The position numbers and the translations under genes are program-made. Shown here piece after piece: positions 54,753 through 63,974 of a stretch of DNA of 64,000 bases. The notes under the pieces are model-generated. The model saw only the letters and a list, made by a program, of their open reading frames with translations. It did no database searches and had not been told where the DNA came from. The stretch lies in the NCBI RefSeq assembly GCF_036378875.1, contig NZ_DASUVO010000110.1:11461-75460 (forward strand), read 5' to 3'. Source of the DNA: Actinophytocola sp036378875. GTDB lineage: Bacteria > Actinomycetota > Actinomycetes > Mycobacteriales > Pseudonocardiaceae. The stretch's first letter is position 1. Each line of letters opens with the position of its first letter.

Positions 54753-54839
54753 CCCGTAAGTGAACCCGCCGCCCGGCCGTTTTCCAAGATATTCGCCCAA
54801 CCGAGCAACGCGTTCGGCACCGGCGTCCGTCCTCGCGGC

Positions 54840-56852
54840 ATGAAGCACGACTTAAGGACCTGGCCGCGGCTGGCGCTCACCGCGGTGGTCGTGGTGGGGC
54901 TGGGCGCCGGCGTGACGACGGCCGCCGTGATCGTCGGCGCCACCGACGAGGAGCCGGCCTACTCCGGGGACATCCGGCTGGTCTCCTACGACACGTGCGA
55001 CACCGCGCTCGCCGAGCTGAAGGACCGGATCCTGCCGAACGTCAGCGCGTACGGGCTCGACCCCGGCGGCGAGTTCATGGCAGAGGGGGGCGCGGCGGCC
55101 GAGGAGAACGGCGGGCGGATGGCCGTGCCCGACGCGGCGCCGGCCGAGGGCCAGGTGGCGGCGCCCACCCAGGCGCAGCCGAAGGACCACTCGACGACCA
55201 ACGTCCACGAGGCCGGGGTCGACGAGCCCGACCTGGTGAAGACGGACGGCAAGCGCGTCGTCAGCATCACCGACGGGGTGCTGCGGGTCGTCGACGTCGC
55301 CACGCGTACCCAGACCGCGGTCGTTCGGCTCGACGGGGAGCAGGGCGGCTACGCCACGCAGATGCTGCTTTCCGGGGACCGGGCACTGGTCATGGTCAAC
55401 ACCGGGCTGGCGACAGACATGCCGATGACCATGCCCGACGTCGCGGTGCCGAGGATCGCCCCGACCGACGCTCCCGGCACGGTGCCGCCCGTGCCGACCG
55501 ACACGTTCCCCTTCGGCTCACGGCTGGTTCTCGTCGACCTGACCGGCGCGGGCCAGGTGCTGAGCACGCTGTCGCTGGACGGCGGCTACCTCGACGCGCG
55601 GCAGGTCGGCGCCGTGGCCCGGGTCGTCGTGCGGTCCACGCCCCGCCTCCAGTTCCGCTACCCGGAGCACGAGGGCGACACGATGTCCGCGTTGGCGGAC
55701 AACAGGAACACAGTGACGAACTCGACCATCGGGGACTGGCTGCCGCGCTACGAGCTGTCGACCGGTGGCGCGGTGACCTCCGGCCTGCTGACTGACTGCG
55801 TCGACGTGAGTCATCCCGTCGACTACAACGCGACCGCCATGCTCACCGTGCTCACCTTCGACCTCGGCAAGGACCTGGGCACCGGCGACCCGGTCACGAT
55901 CGTCGCGGACGGCAACACGGTGTACGGCACGGGCACGAGCCTGTACGTGGCCGACGACCACATGATCCACGGCATCGCCGACACGCCGACCGACACGACC
56001 AACCGCACCGAGCTCTACCAGTTCGACACCAGCGGGCCCGGCAAGCCGGTGCACGTCGCGTCCGGGTCGGTGGACGGCAGCCTGCTCAACCAGTACTCGC
56101 TGTCCGAACACGACGGACACCTGCGGGTCGCGACCACGACGGGCGGCCAGGGCGGCAGCCAGAGCATGATCACTGTGTTGGCACGCAAGGAGAAGGAGCT
56201 CACCAAGGTCGGCGGCGTCGGTGGACTCGGTGTCGGCGAACAGATCTACTCGGTCCGCTACTTCGGTGACACTGCCTACGTCGTGACTTTCCGGCAGACC
56301 GACCCGCTGTACACAGTGGACCTGTCGGATCCCGCGGCGCCGAAGGTGACCGGGGAGCTGAAGATCACCGGCTACTCCGCGTACCTGCACCCGGCAGGTG
56401 AGGGCCGGCTCATCGGCGTCGGGCAGGAGGCGAGCTCGGCCGGGCTGGTGGCGGGCGCGCAGGTGTCCCTTTTCGACACGTCGAACAAGGCCGGTGCCAC
56501 GAGAATCGCGCAGTACCACCTGCCGTCCTCCTGGACAGAGGTGGAGGGCGACCCGCACGCCTTCCTGTACTGGCCCGACAAGGGGCTGGTCGTGTTGCCG
56601 ATCTCCGGTGGCGGCGCGATCGACCCGAACGGCACGCCCGAGCAGTCCGGCGGGGCCGTCGTGCTGAAGCTCGCCGGCACCGGGTTCGAGCAGCTCGCCG
56701 TGCTCAGCCACTCGTCGGAGAAGTACGGCATGACTCTGGTGCCGAGGCGGGCCATCGTGATCGGCAACGAGCTGTGGACGGTGTCGGAGGCCGGGATGAT
56801 GGTCAACGACCTGGACTCGCTGGCTCAGTTGGCGTGGGTGCCGTTCCCCTGA
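54840..56852 (+). CDS. Secreted beta-propeller domain protein
   Basis: 670 residues. A signal sequence or anchor (ALTAVVVVGLGAGVTTAAVIV) is followed by the family marker TTNVHEAGVDEPDLVKTDGK. Blade-like repeats follow to the C-terminus (VDVATRTQTAVVRL; SLYVADDHMI; ELWTVSEAGMM). Pfam family Beta_propel has unknown biochemical role, probably protein or polymer binding outside the cell. Its last 28 bp overlap the 3' end of the NOS gene on the other strand. Confidence 0.9.
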   Translation: MKHDLRTWPRLALTAVVVVGLGAGVTTAAVIVGATDEEPAYSGDIRLVSYDTCDTALAELKDRILPNVSAYGLDPGGEFMAEGGAAAEENGGRMAVPDAAPAEGQVAAPTQAQPKDHSTTNVHEAGVDEPDLVKTDGKRVVSITDGVLRVVDVATRTQTAVVRLDGEQGGYATQMLLSGDRALVMVNTGLATDMPMTMPDVAVPRIAPTDAPGTVPPVPTDTFPFGSRLVLVDLTGAGQVLSTLSLDGGYLDARQVGAVARVVVRSTPRLQFRYPEHEGDTMSALADNRNTVTNSTIGDWLPRYELSTGGAVTSGLLTDCVDVSHPVDYNATAMLTVLTFDLGKDLGTGDPVTIVADGNTVYGTGTSLYVADDHMIHGIADTPTDTTNRTELYQFDTSGPGKPVHVASGSVDGSLLNQYSLSEHDGHLRVATTTGGQGGSQSMITVLARKEKELTKVGGVGGLGVGEQIYSVRYFGDTAYVVTFRQTDPLYTVDLSDPAAPKVTGELKITGYSAYLHPAGEGRLIGVGQEASSAGLVAGAQVSLFDTSNKAGATRIAQYHLPSSWTEVEGDPHAFLYWPDKGLVVLPISGGGAIDPNGTPEQSGGAVVLKLAGTGFEQLAVLSHSSEKYGMTLVPRRAIVIGNELWTVSEAGMMVNDLDSLAQLAWVPFP

Positions 56853-58069
56853 CCGGTGCGCAGATAAGTCCACAGAGGACTGTACGAGGGTGTGCCCCGC
56901 GCGGCTCCGCGTGGTGGCACGCCCTCGAGCGCGGTCCGCTGCGACTCGTCGTCCGCGACGAACTCCGGCTTCAGGTGGTCGGTGTCGTAGTACCGGTGGT
57001 AGACCGGCGTCAGCGCACCGGACATCGGCGGCACGATCCAGCTCCAGTCCGCTGGACAGGCGCGGCCGGCCTTCTCCTCCTTCGCGAGGTGCTTGAGGAA
57101 CCGTGAGGTCTCGGTGTGGTGGTCGCTGATCGTCACCCCGGCCCGCTCGAACGAGTGCAGCACGGCCCTGTTCACCTCGACCAGCGCGGCGTCTCGCCAC
57201 AGTGTCCGTTCGCTGCTGGTGTCCAGGCCGAGCTTCTCCGCGACGCGCGGCAACAGGTCGTACCGGTCCGCGTCGGCGAGGTTGCGGGCCCCGATCTCGG
57301 TGCCCATGTACCAGCCATTGAACGGCGCCGCCGGATAGTCGATCCCGCCGATCGACAGGCGCATCGAGCTGATCGCCGGCACCGCGTGCCAGCGGAGCCC
57401 GAGCCCGGCGAACCAGTCGAACTCCGGGTGCGACAGCGGCACCTCCGCCGCCGCGTCGGACGGCACCTCGGTCAGGTAGGTCGTGCCGTCCGAGGACACC
57501 ACCAGCGGCAGCACGTCGAACGCCGTCCCCGCGCCACGCCAGCCGCGGCGCGCGACCGCCTCGGTGAACCGCACGTAGCGGGGGTCGCCCAGCACGGTCC
57601 CGTCGCCGCGCCGATGGCCGGCGTAGCGGATGAGCTGCTCGTTCCAGATCCTCGGCCCCGGTCGGCCCGGCGCGTCCGGCGCGAACACGGTGATCACCGG
57701 GCGGATCCTGCCGCCGTTGTAGGCGATGCGCAGGTGCTTGAAGCACTGTGCGGCCACCTCACCCGGCTCGTGGACGGCACGCAGGTCGCGGACCCGCATG
57801 CCGCGCCAGTACAGCCGGCCGACGCACCGCGCGCTGTTGCGCCACGCCACGCGCGCGCCGAACGCCAGTTCCTCGCTCGTGTGCTGATAGGTCCCGGTCA
57901 GCTTGATCTCGGCACGGGCCCACGCGATCCGGTGCGCGGCGGAGCCGGCGTCCGGGTTCTCCGCGTAGAACAGGCGCAGGAACTCCACCGCTTCGTCGAC
58001 GTCGACCGGCGCTTCGGCCGGGGGCGCGGCCACCGGGTCGGCGAGGTGGCGCGGCGGTGCCCATGTCAC
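56825..58069 (-). CDS. nos: Bacterial nitric oxide synthase oxygenase
   Basis: 414 residues. Oxidises arginine to citrulline and NO. The haem Cys82 is in WRNSARCVGRLYWRGM; the arginine-binding segment is PAAPFNGWYMGTEIG with its Glu; and SDHHTETSRFLKH and DWSWIVPPMSGALTPVYHRY complete the oxygenase fold. As in other bacteria there is no attached reductase, and none is encoded nearby, so electrons must come from general flavodoxin or reductase proteins. The GTG at 58069 gives an N-terminus slightly longer than usual. Oriented away from the MFS gene. Confidence 0.94.
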   Translation of the reverse strand: MTWAPPRHLADPVAAPPAEAPVDVDEAVEFLRLFYAENPDAGSAAHRIAWARAEIKLTGTYQHTSEELAFGARVAWRNSARCVGRLYWRGMRVRDLRAVHEPGEVAAQCFKHLRIAYNGGRIRPVITVFAPDAPGRPGPRIWNEQLIRYAGHRRGDGTVLGDPRYVRFTEAVARRGWRGAGTAFDVLPLVVSSDGTTYLTEVPSDAAAEVPLSHPEFDWFAGLGLRWHAVPAISSMRLSIGGIDYPAAPFNGWYMGTEIGARNLADADRYDLLPRVAEKLGLDTSSERTLWRDAALVEVNRAVLHSFERAGVTISDHHTETSRFLKHLAKEEKAGRACPADWSWIVPPMSGALTPVYHRYYDTDHLKPEFVADDESQRTALEGVPPRGAARGTPSYSPLWTYLRTGQGNGTHAN

Positions 58070-58156
58070 TCACGCGAAGTTACCGGAATCCTCTCGTGTG
58101 GACGGCCACAGTTCATCCGCCTGGAGTACCTCGCTCGCGTGGGGTACACATCAAAA

Positions 58157-59623
58157 GTGCCCCCAGTAACCACGCAGCCCACCCGGTACGAGCCTGGTAC
58201 CGACCCGCGGCGCTGGCGGGCGCTGGTGGTGACGCTCGCCGGCGGGTTCATGATCCTCCTCGACGTGAGCATCGTCACGGTCGCGATCCCGTCGATCCAG
58301 CAGGGACTCGGCGCGTCGGAGAGCGGCGTGCAGTGGGTAGTCTCCGGCTACCCGCTGACGTTCGGCCTCGCGCTCGTCGCCGGCGGCCGGCTCGGCGACG
58401 CGTTCGGGCGGCGCACCATCTACCTCGTCGCCCTCTCCGGGTTCGTCCTCACCAGCGTGTTCGCCGGTCTCGCCCCGACGCTGACGCTGCTCGTGGTCGC
58501 CCGCCTCCTGCAGGGGCTGGTCGCCGGCCTTGTCACCCCGCAGAACAGCGGCCTCATCCAGGACCTGTTCCGCGGCGCGGAACGTGGCAGGGCGTTCGGC
58601 GTGCTCGGGGCCACGATCGGCGTGTCGACCGCGGCCGGGCCGGTGATCGGCGGCTTCATCCTCGGCGTCGCCGGCGAGCCGGACGGCTGGCGCTGGGTGT
58701 TCCTCGTGAACCTGCCGTTCGGCCTGCTCACGCTCGTGCTCGCGATGCTGTTGGTGCCGAGGACACCGAAGCGGCACACGCGCGCCGACATCGACCTGGT
58801 CGGCATCCTGCTGCTCGGGCTGACCGTGCTGTGCCTGATGTTCCCGGTCGTGCTGTCCGACACGGGCGGTCTGCGCCGGTTCTGGTGGCTCTTCCCGATC
58901 GCGGTGCCGCTGGGCTGGGCGTTCCTGCGATGGGAACGGGGTCGCGTGCGGGCCGACCGGGCGCCGCTCGTGCACATGAGCCTGTTCACCGCGACTCGCG
59001 GCTACCCGTCCGGCGCCGCCATCGCCGCCATCTTCTTCTGCGGGTTCAGCGGGATCTGGCTGGTCTTCGCCGTGTACTTCCAGACCAACCTGGGGCTCTC
59101 GCCGCTCGAGTCCGGGCTCGCCGTCACGTCGTTCTCGCTGGGGTCGGCGGTGTCGTCCTGGCTGGCCGGGCGCATGGTGACGCGATGGGGGAACCGGGTC
59201 ACGATCACCGGTCTGCTGCTCATGATCGCCGGCCTGGCCACCGTCGGGGTGCTCGGCTTTGTGGTCGACAAGGACTCACTGGTGCTGGTGATCCAATTCC
59301 CGCTGCTGGTGGCCGGTATCGGCACCGGCGCGGTGATCTCGCCGAACACCGCGCTGACCCTCGCGTGCGTGCCGCCAGGTATGTCCGGGGTGGCGAGTGG
59401 CGTGCTCCAGACCGGGCAGCGGCTCGGCTCGGCGGTGGGCACGGCGCTGCTCGCGGCCGTCTTCCACGCGTTCGCCGTCTCCGCCACGGGTTTCTCGGTC
59501 GCCATGCTCGCCGCGACGGTGATGGTCCTTGCCGCCCTCGTGGTGGCGGTCACGGAGCGGCGCGGCGGGTTGGGTGAGACGGCCGACCTGGCGGAGGTCA
59601 CCAGCGGATCGGCAGGTGCTTGA
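58157..59623 (+). CDS. MFS exporter of the DHA2 (EmrB/QacA) family
   Basis: 488 residues with about fourteen helices. Family motifs are ALVVTLAGGFMILLDVSIVT, VAGGRLGDAFGRRTIYLV (motif A) and SPNTALTLACVPPGMSGVAS. Such proton-driven exporters pump drugs or metabolites. The GTG at 58157 lacks a ribosome site; TACACA 6-7 nt upstream may be a -10 of a leaderless transcript. It is divergent from nos by 87 bp and overlaps the end of the P450 gene by 26 bp. A resistance or export role cannot be specified. Confidence 0.9.
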   Translation: MPPVTTQPTRYEPGTDPRRWRALVVTLAGGFMILLDVSIVTVAIPSIQQGLGASESGVQWVVSGYPLTFGLALVAGGRLGDAFGRRTIYLVALSGFVLTSVFAGLAPTLTLLVVARLLQGLVAGLVTPQNSGLIQDLFRGAERGRAFGVLGATIGVSTAAGPVIGGFILGVAGEPDGWRWVFLVNLPFGLLTLVLAMLLVPRTPKRHTRADIDLVGILLLGLTVLCLMFPVVLSDTGGLRRFWWLFPIAVPLGWAFLRWERGRVRADRAPLVHMSLFTATRGYPSGAAIAAIFFCGFSGIWLVFAVYFQTNLGLSPLESGLAVTSFSLGSAVSSWLAGRMVTRWGNRVTITGLLLMIAGLATVGVLGFVVDKDSLVLVIQFPLLVAGIGTGAVISPNTALTLACVPPGMSGVASGVLQTGQRLGSAVGTALLAAVFHAFAVSATGFSVAMLAATVMVLAALVVAVTERRGGLGETADLAEVTSGSAGA

Positions 59624-60884
59624 CGCCGTGCTGGAAGTTCGAGCGGAGCCGCACGACCGCCCCGTTCGGCTCCACCTCGCCGAGGCGGTCGAACACCGCG
59701 CCGAACAGGGCCCGCATCTGCGTCTTCGCGAGGTGCGCGCCGATGCAGTAGTGCGGGCCGTGCCCGAAGCTGAGGTGGTCGTTCGGGGTCCGCGTCACGT
59801 CGAAGCGATCCGGGTCGGTGAACGCGCGGGCGTCCCGGTTGCCGGACGAGAACCAGACCACCACCTTGTCGCCGGCCCGGATCGGCTGCCCGCCGAGCGA
59901 GGTGTCCACGGTGGCGGTACGGCGGAACCGCATCACCGGCGACCACCAGCGCAGCATCTCCTCGACCGCGCCGGGCAGCAGTGACCGGTCAGCCAGCACC
60001 TTTCGGTGTTCGTCCTCATGGGACAGCAGGGCGTGCATGCCGCCGGGCAGCGCGTTGCGGAGTGTCTCGTTCCCGGCCACGACGAACAGCCAGAACATGT
60101 TCTCGAACTCGGCCGTCGTGATGCCGGCCGTGACCAGGTTGCTCATCACGTCCTCGCCCGGTTCGCGGCGCTTCAGTTCGGCGAGGTCGTGGGCGTAGGC
60201 GTACAGGTCGGGCATGCCCTCGCGGGTCCGCTGGTCGGGGAGATACCCGTTCTCGTCCGGCACCGGCCGCAGTTCCATCGCCCGCTTCGCCATGTCGGTC
60301 GAGTCGTCGGCGCTCGCCTTGGTGCTGTCGGCGTACTCCGGGTCCTGGAAGCCGATGACCCGGTTGCTCCAGTCGTACATGAGCCAGCGATCCTGTCGCG
60401 GCACACCGAAGATCTCGGCGAGCGTCTGGAGCGGCAGGTCCGCGGCCAGCTCGGCGAAGTCGCATTCGCCGTCGGCCGCGACCCCGTCCACCAGCTCGCG
60501 GGCCCGCTCGTCGATGCGGTCCTCGATCCGGGCGATCGCCCTGGGCGTGAACGCGCTGGCGAGCATCTTGCGCAGCCGTGAATGCCGGGGCGGGTCCTGG
60601 TTCAGCATCATCTGTCGCACGAACTCGAGCGCCTTGTCGGTCGGCGGGTCGCTGATCTGCGTGGCACCCGCGTACGAGGAGTAGGTGGCCGGGTCTCGCA
60701 TGACCTGCTTGATCTCCGCGTGCCGCAGCACACCCCAGAACCCGGGCCCGGTCGGCCAGATCGGCACCTCGGGCTCGTCCATCCACACCACTGCCGACTC
60801 GTTCCGCAACCGCGCGAACGTCGCGTGGGGGATGTCCTTCAGATAGGTGTCCGGGTCGACGATGACATCGGTAGCGCTGGACAT
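59598..60884 (-). CDS. Cytochrome P450 monooxygenase
   Basis: 428 residues. The haem Cys380 is in LSFGHGPHYCIGAHLAK; the I-helix FVVAGNETLRNAL has the acid-Thr pair, and the K-helix ExxR is EEMLRWW. MLNQDPPRHSRLRKMLASAF is the B'-C region. The sequence is reminiscent of the CYP125/CYP142 neighbourhood that acts on sterols or fatty acids, but assignment below P450 is uncertain. No ferredoxin gene is adjacent. The ATG at 60884 and an alternative ATG of the divergent hydrolase share a CATG. Confidence 0.93.
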   Translation of the reverse strand: MSSATDVIVDPDTYLKDIPHATFARLRNESAVVWMDEPEVPIWPTGPGFWGVLRHAEIKQVMRDPATYSSYAGATQISDPPTDKALEFVRQMMLNQDPPRHSRLRKMLASAFTPRAIARIEDRIDERARELVDGVAADGECDFAELAADLPLQTLAEIFGVPRQDRWLMYDWSNRVIGFQDPEYADSTKASADDSTDMAKRAMELRPVPDENGYLPDQRTREGMPDLYAYAHDLAELKRREPGEDVMSNLVTAGITTAEFENMFWLFVVAGNETLRNALPGGMHALLSHEDEHRKVLADRSLLPGAVEEMLRWWSPVMRFRRTATVDTSLGGQPIRAGDKVVVWFSSGNRDARAFTDPDRFDVTRTPNDHLSFGHGPHYCIGAHLAKTQMRALFGAVFDRLGEVEPNGAVVRLRSNFQHGVKHLPIRW

Positions 60885-60915
60885 GATCGCCATCCTGCCG
60901 GTTCGATCGGGGACT

Positions 60916-61686
60916 GTGACCGAACTCCATCTTGCCCGGCACGTCCCCGGCGGCGACCCCGTCCTGCTCCTGCTCCACGGCCTCGGGGCCACCGGGGAGG
61001 TGTGGCACGACCTGCTCGAACGGAACTGGCCCGGCGAGGTGATCGCCCCTGACCTGCCCGGACACGGCCGCTCGCCGCGACTGCCCGACTACACGTTCGA
61101 GTCGATGACGGCGGCGGTCGCGGCCGCCGTGCCCGCCGGCCGTCGGGTCGTGGTCCTTGGGCACTCGCTGGGTGGCGTGCTCGCCCTGATGCTGGCCGAC
61201 GGGACCTACGGGTTCGACGTGACGGCCGCCTGCGGGCTCGGCATCAAGCTGCGCTGGTCGGAGGCGGAGCTTGCGAAGGCGGCCGAGGTCGCGGCCCGGC
61301 CGGAACGGGTGTTCGCCACGAGGGACGAGGCCGTCGACCGGTGGCTGAAGGTGTCCGGCCTGGTGGGTCTGGTGCCGCCGGACTCGCCACGCGTGGCGGC
61401 CGGTGTCGTCGAGTCCGACGACGGGTGGCGGGTCGCGGTCGACGCCAAGGCGTTCGGCGTCGGCGCCCCGGACGTGCCCATGCTCCTGACCCGCGCCAAG
61501 GGCGAAACCGTCCTGGCGGCGGGGGAGCGCGACCCGATGTGCCCGCGTGAGCACCTGGTCGAGGTCGTGCCGTCGCCGGTGGTGCTGCCGGGGATCGGCC
61601 ACAACGCCCACGTCGAGAGCCCGCTGTCGCTGTGGCCGATCCTGGACCGGCTCCTCGCGTCGGCTACCGACGCGCTCGGTCAGTGA
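60916..61686 (+). CDS. Alpha/beta hydrolase
   Basis: 256 residues. LLLLHGLGATGEVW is the oxyanion region, GHSLGGV the nucleophile elbow, and the final VVLPGIGHNAHVE gives the catalytic His; the acid may be in AAGERDPMCP. The GTG at 60916 gives the usual family N-terminus. An ATG at 60883 is in frame and would share CATG with the divergent P450 start. Substrate unknown; pairing with a P450 suggests ester, lactone or amide turnover, which is inference. Confidence 0.86.
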   Translation: MTELHLARHVPGGDPVLLLLHGLGATGEVWHDLLERNWPGEVIAPDLPGHGRSPRLPDYTFESMTAAVAAAVPAGRRVVVLGHSLGGVLALMLADGTYGFDVTAACGLGIKLRWSEAELAKAAEVAARPERVFATRDEAVDRWLKVSGLVGLVPPDSPRVAAGVVESDDGWRVAVDAKAFGVGAPDVPMLLTRAKGETVLAAGERDPMCPREHLVEVVPSPVVLPGIGHNAHVESPLSLWPILDRLLASATDALGQ

Positions 61687-61691
61687 CGTCC

Positions 61692-62066
61692 TTAGTTGAC
61701 GCCGAGCAGGTCCACCACGAAGACGAGGGTCTCGCCCCCCTTGATCGCGCCGCCTGCGCCGCGGTCGCCGTAGCCCAGGTGGGGCGGGATGACCAGCTTG
61801 CGGCGGCCGCCGACCTTCATGCCGGCCACGCCGCGGTCCCAGCCCGCGATGACGCGGCCGGCACCGAGCGGGAAGCTGAACGGCGCGCCACGGTCCCACG
61901 AGGCGTCGAACTGCTTGCCGTTCGAGTGCGCGATGCCGACGTAGTGGACGCTCACGCTCTGCCCCGGCTTGGCCTCGTCGCCGCTGCCGACGGTGATGTC
62001 CTCGACGACCAGGTCGGCCGGCGGCGGCCCCTCGACCGGCGCCACCTGGGGCTTCTCGAGCGCCAT
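61692..62066 (-). CDS. FKBP-type peptidyl-prolyl isomerase
   Basis: 124 residues. Catalyses cis-trans isomerisation of prolyl bonds. KPGQSVSVHYVGIAHSNGKQ followed by FDASWDRGAPFSFPLGAGRV, then IAGWDRGVAGMKVGGRRKLV and IPPHLGYGDRG, is the complete FKBP domain. There is no signal sequence, so it is cytosolic. The ATG at 62066 follows AAGGAGG. Single-gene unit convergent with the hydrolase. Confidence 0.95.
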   Translation of the reverse strand: MALEKPQVAPVEGPPPADLVVEDITVGSGDEAKPGQSVSVHYVGIAHSNGKQFDASWDRGAPFSFPLGAGRVIAGWDRGVAGMKVGGRRKLVIPPHLGYGDRGAGGAIKGGETLVFVVDLLGVN

Positions 62067-62155
62067 GCGTTTCCTCCTTGGTTGGTTCTGCTGTACCCGG
62101 CCCATCCAACCAGCCGTCTCGGACCCGTGCCTGACGCGGCCCAGTGAGCGATCGT

Positions 62156-62167
62156 TAACATTTCCGT
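62156..62167 (+). promoter_or_regulatory. Candidate leaderless promoter of the aminotransferase gene
   Basis: TAACAT (62156-62161) lies 6 nt before the ATG at 62168, and no ribosome-binding site is present. This is the spacing expected when transcription starts at or next to the start codon. No clear -35 was assigned. Confidence 0.5.
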
Positions 62168-63325
62168 ATGTCCCCAGCCCGCCGGTTGGCCGGTGTCAAG
62201 AGCTCGCCCGTGCGTGACCTGCTCGCGCTGACGCAGCGCCCGGAGGTGATCTCGTTCGCCGGTGGGCTGCCCGCCCCGGAGATGTTCGACGTCGAGGGCT
62301 GGTCCGACGCGTTCGCCAAGGCGTCGGACGACCGGCGCAACCTCCAGTACGGCACGACCGAGGGTGACCCGGTGCTGCGTGCGCTGATCGCCGAGCGGAT
62401 GACCCGCCGCGGCCTGCCGACGAGCGCACAGGACCTGCTGGTCACCACCGGGTCGCAGCAGGCGCTCACGCTGGTCACGACCGCGCTGGTGGAGCCGGGC
62501 GACGTGGTCGCGGTGGAGGAGCCGACGTACCTGGCGGCGCTCCAGTGCTTCCAGCTGGCGGGCGCGCGACTGGTCCCGGTGGCGAGCGACGAGCACGGCA
62601 TGGTCCCGGCCTCCCTTGCCGAGGTGTTGGAGAAGGACCGCCCGACGCTGGTGTACGCGGTGCCGACGTACGCCAACCCGACCGGCCGCACACAGCCGGC
62701 GGCGCGGCGGCAGGAGATCGCATCGCTCGTGGCGGCGCACGACGTGTGGCTGGTGGAGGACGACCCGTACGGCGAGCTGCGGTACCGCGGCGAGCCAGTG
62801 CCACCGTTGGCGACGTACAGCGATCGGGTGCTCTACCTGGGCAGCCTGTCGAAGATCGGCGCGCCTGGCCTGCGCCTGGGCTGGCTGCGTGCGCCAGCGT
62901 CGGTGATGCCGGCCGCCGTGATCGCCAAGCAGGCGGCGGACCTGCACACGAGCACGATCGACCAGGCCGCTGCGGCGGTCTACCTGAGCAACACGGACCT
63001 GGACGCACACGTGACGGGCCTCCGCGCGGCCTACCGGGAGCGCCGCGACACGATGATCGAAGCGCTCCCAGCGACGGTGCCACCGGGCACGACCTGGAGC
63101 GACCCGGACGGCGGCATGTTCGTGTGGCTGCGCCTGCCCGGCGAGGTGGACACCGCAGAGGTGCTCCGCGACGCACTGAAGCACAACGTCGCGTTCGTGC
63201 CGGGCGCGCCGTTCTTCGCGGTGCGCCCGGACCACGCGACCTTCCGGTTGTCGTTCACCACCAACCCGCCGGAGGACATCCGGGAGGGCATGCGCAGGCT
63301 GCGTGAGGCATTCCGGGATAGGTAG
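62168..63325 (+). CDS. PLP-dependent aminotransferase (class I/II, MocR-AT-like without HTH)
   Basis: 385 residues. PLP lysine Lys229 is in YLGSLSKIGAPGLRLGW; VYAVPTYANPTG and WLVEDDPYGELRY are the substrate and cofactor motifs. The sequence is close to 2-aminoadipate/aromatic aminotransferase types whose catalytic domain also occurs in MocR regulators; no DNA-binding part is present. It is probably translated from a leaderless transcript. Considered and not supported as EgtE, given distance and family. Confidence 0.9.
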   Translation: MSPARRLAGVKSSPVRDLLALTQRPEVISFAGGLPAPEMFDVEGWSDAFAKASDDRRNLQYGTTEGDPVLRALIAERMTRRGLPTSAQDLLVTTGSQQALTLVTTALVEPGDVVAVEEPTYLAALQCFQLAGARLVPVASDEHGMVPASLAEVLEKDRPTLVYAVPTYANPTGRTQPAARRQEIASLVAAHDVWLVEDDPYGELRYRGEPVPPLATYSDRVLYLGSLSKIGAPGLRLGWLRAPASVMPAAVIAKQAADLHTSTIDQAAAAVYLSNTDLDAHVTGLRAAYRERRDTMIEALPATVPPGTTWSDPDGGMFVWLRLPGEVDTAEVLRDALKHNVAFVPGAPFFAVRPDHATFRLSFTTNPPEDIREGMRRLREAFRDR

Positions 63326-63431
63326 ACCCGATGCGAGATATGGGCGACGCATGCCGATGTCGCCGGTTCACCCCGCTGCTGGACTGAAGCCAGGGAGCCA
63401 AACCCGGCTCAGGAACAGGAGGGGGACCATC

Positions 63432-63974
63432 ATGTGGTCACGTATTCGCCGTGGTGGTGTCGGCATGTTTCTCGCCATCATCACCATGTTCGCGCTCGCG
63501 TCACCGGCCGGCGCGATCGACACGGGTTTCCAGTACGAGATCAACCCTCGGCACAACTTCGGCAAGTGTCTGGACGTACGGGGATCCAGCACCGCCGACA
63601 ACGCCCACGTCATCCAGTACGACTGCCACGGGGGCCTGAACCAGCGGTTCACCTTTGTCAGGGTGTTCGGCAGTTTCTACGAGATCCGGCCGGTGCACAG
63701 TTCCTTCGCCGGCAAGTGTCTCGACATCGCCGACGCCGGCACGGCGAACCACGCCATCCTGCAGCAGTTCGACTGCAACGGCCGTGGCAACCAGCTGTTC
63801 CAGCTGTTGGACGACCCCGGCGATTTCGCCGGTGGATCGACCCGGATCAGGGCGGTCCACAGCACCAAGTGCCTGGACATCCCCGATGCCAGCAACGCGA
63901 ACAGCGTCATCGTTGCGCAGTTCGACTGCCACGGCGGATCCAACCAGCTGTTCGACCTCCTCGCCTTCGCGTGA
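63432..63974 (+). CDS. Secreted ricin-type beta-trefoil lectin
   Basis: 180 residues. Signal peptide MWSRIRRGGVGMFLAIITMF...PAGA. The mature protein has three similar repeats (KCLDVRGSSTADNAHVIQYD; KCLDIADAGTANHAILQQFD; KCLDIPDASNANSVIVAQFD), each ending in a degenerate QxF pattern (NQRF, NQLF), typical of RICIN modules that bind sugars. There is no enzyme domain, so it is a free secreted lectin. AGGAGGGGGA lies upstream of the ATG. Confidence 0.92.
   Translation: MWSRIRRGGVGMFLAIITMFALASPAGAIDTGFQYEINPRHNFGKCLDVRGSSTADNAHVIQYDCHGGLNQRFTFVRVFGSFYEIRPVHSSFAGKCLDIADAGTANHAILQQFDCNGRGNQLFQLLDDPGDFAGGSTRIRAVHSTKCLDIPDASNANSVIVAQFDCHGGSNQLFDLLAFA

Noticed and set aside
62168..63325. EgtE candidate
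   Set aside because: The PLP protein belongs to the MocR-like aminotransferase group and lies 50 kb from egtABCD. The decarboxylase at 51972 was also rejected because it is a group II decarboxylase.
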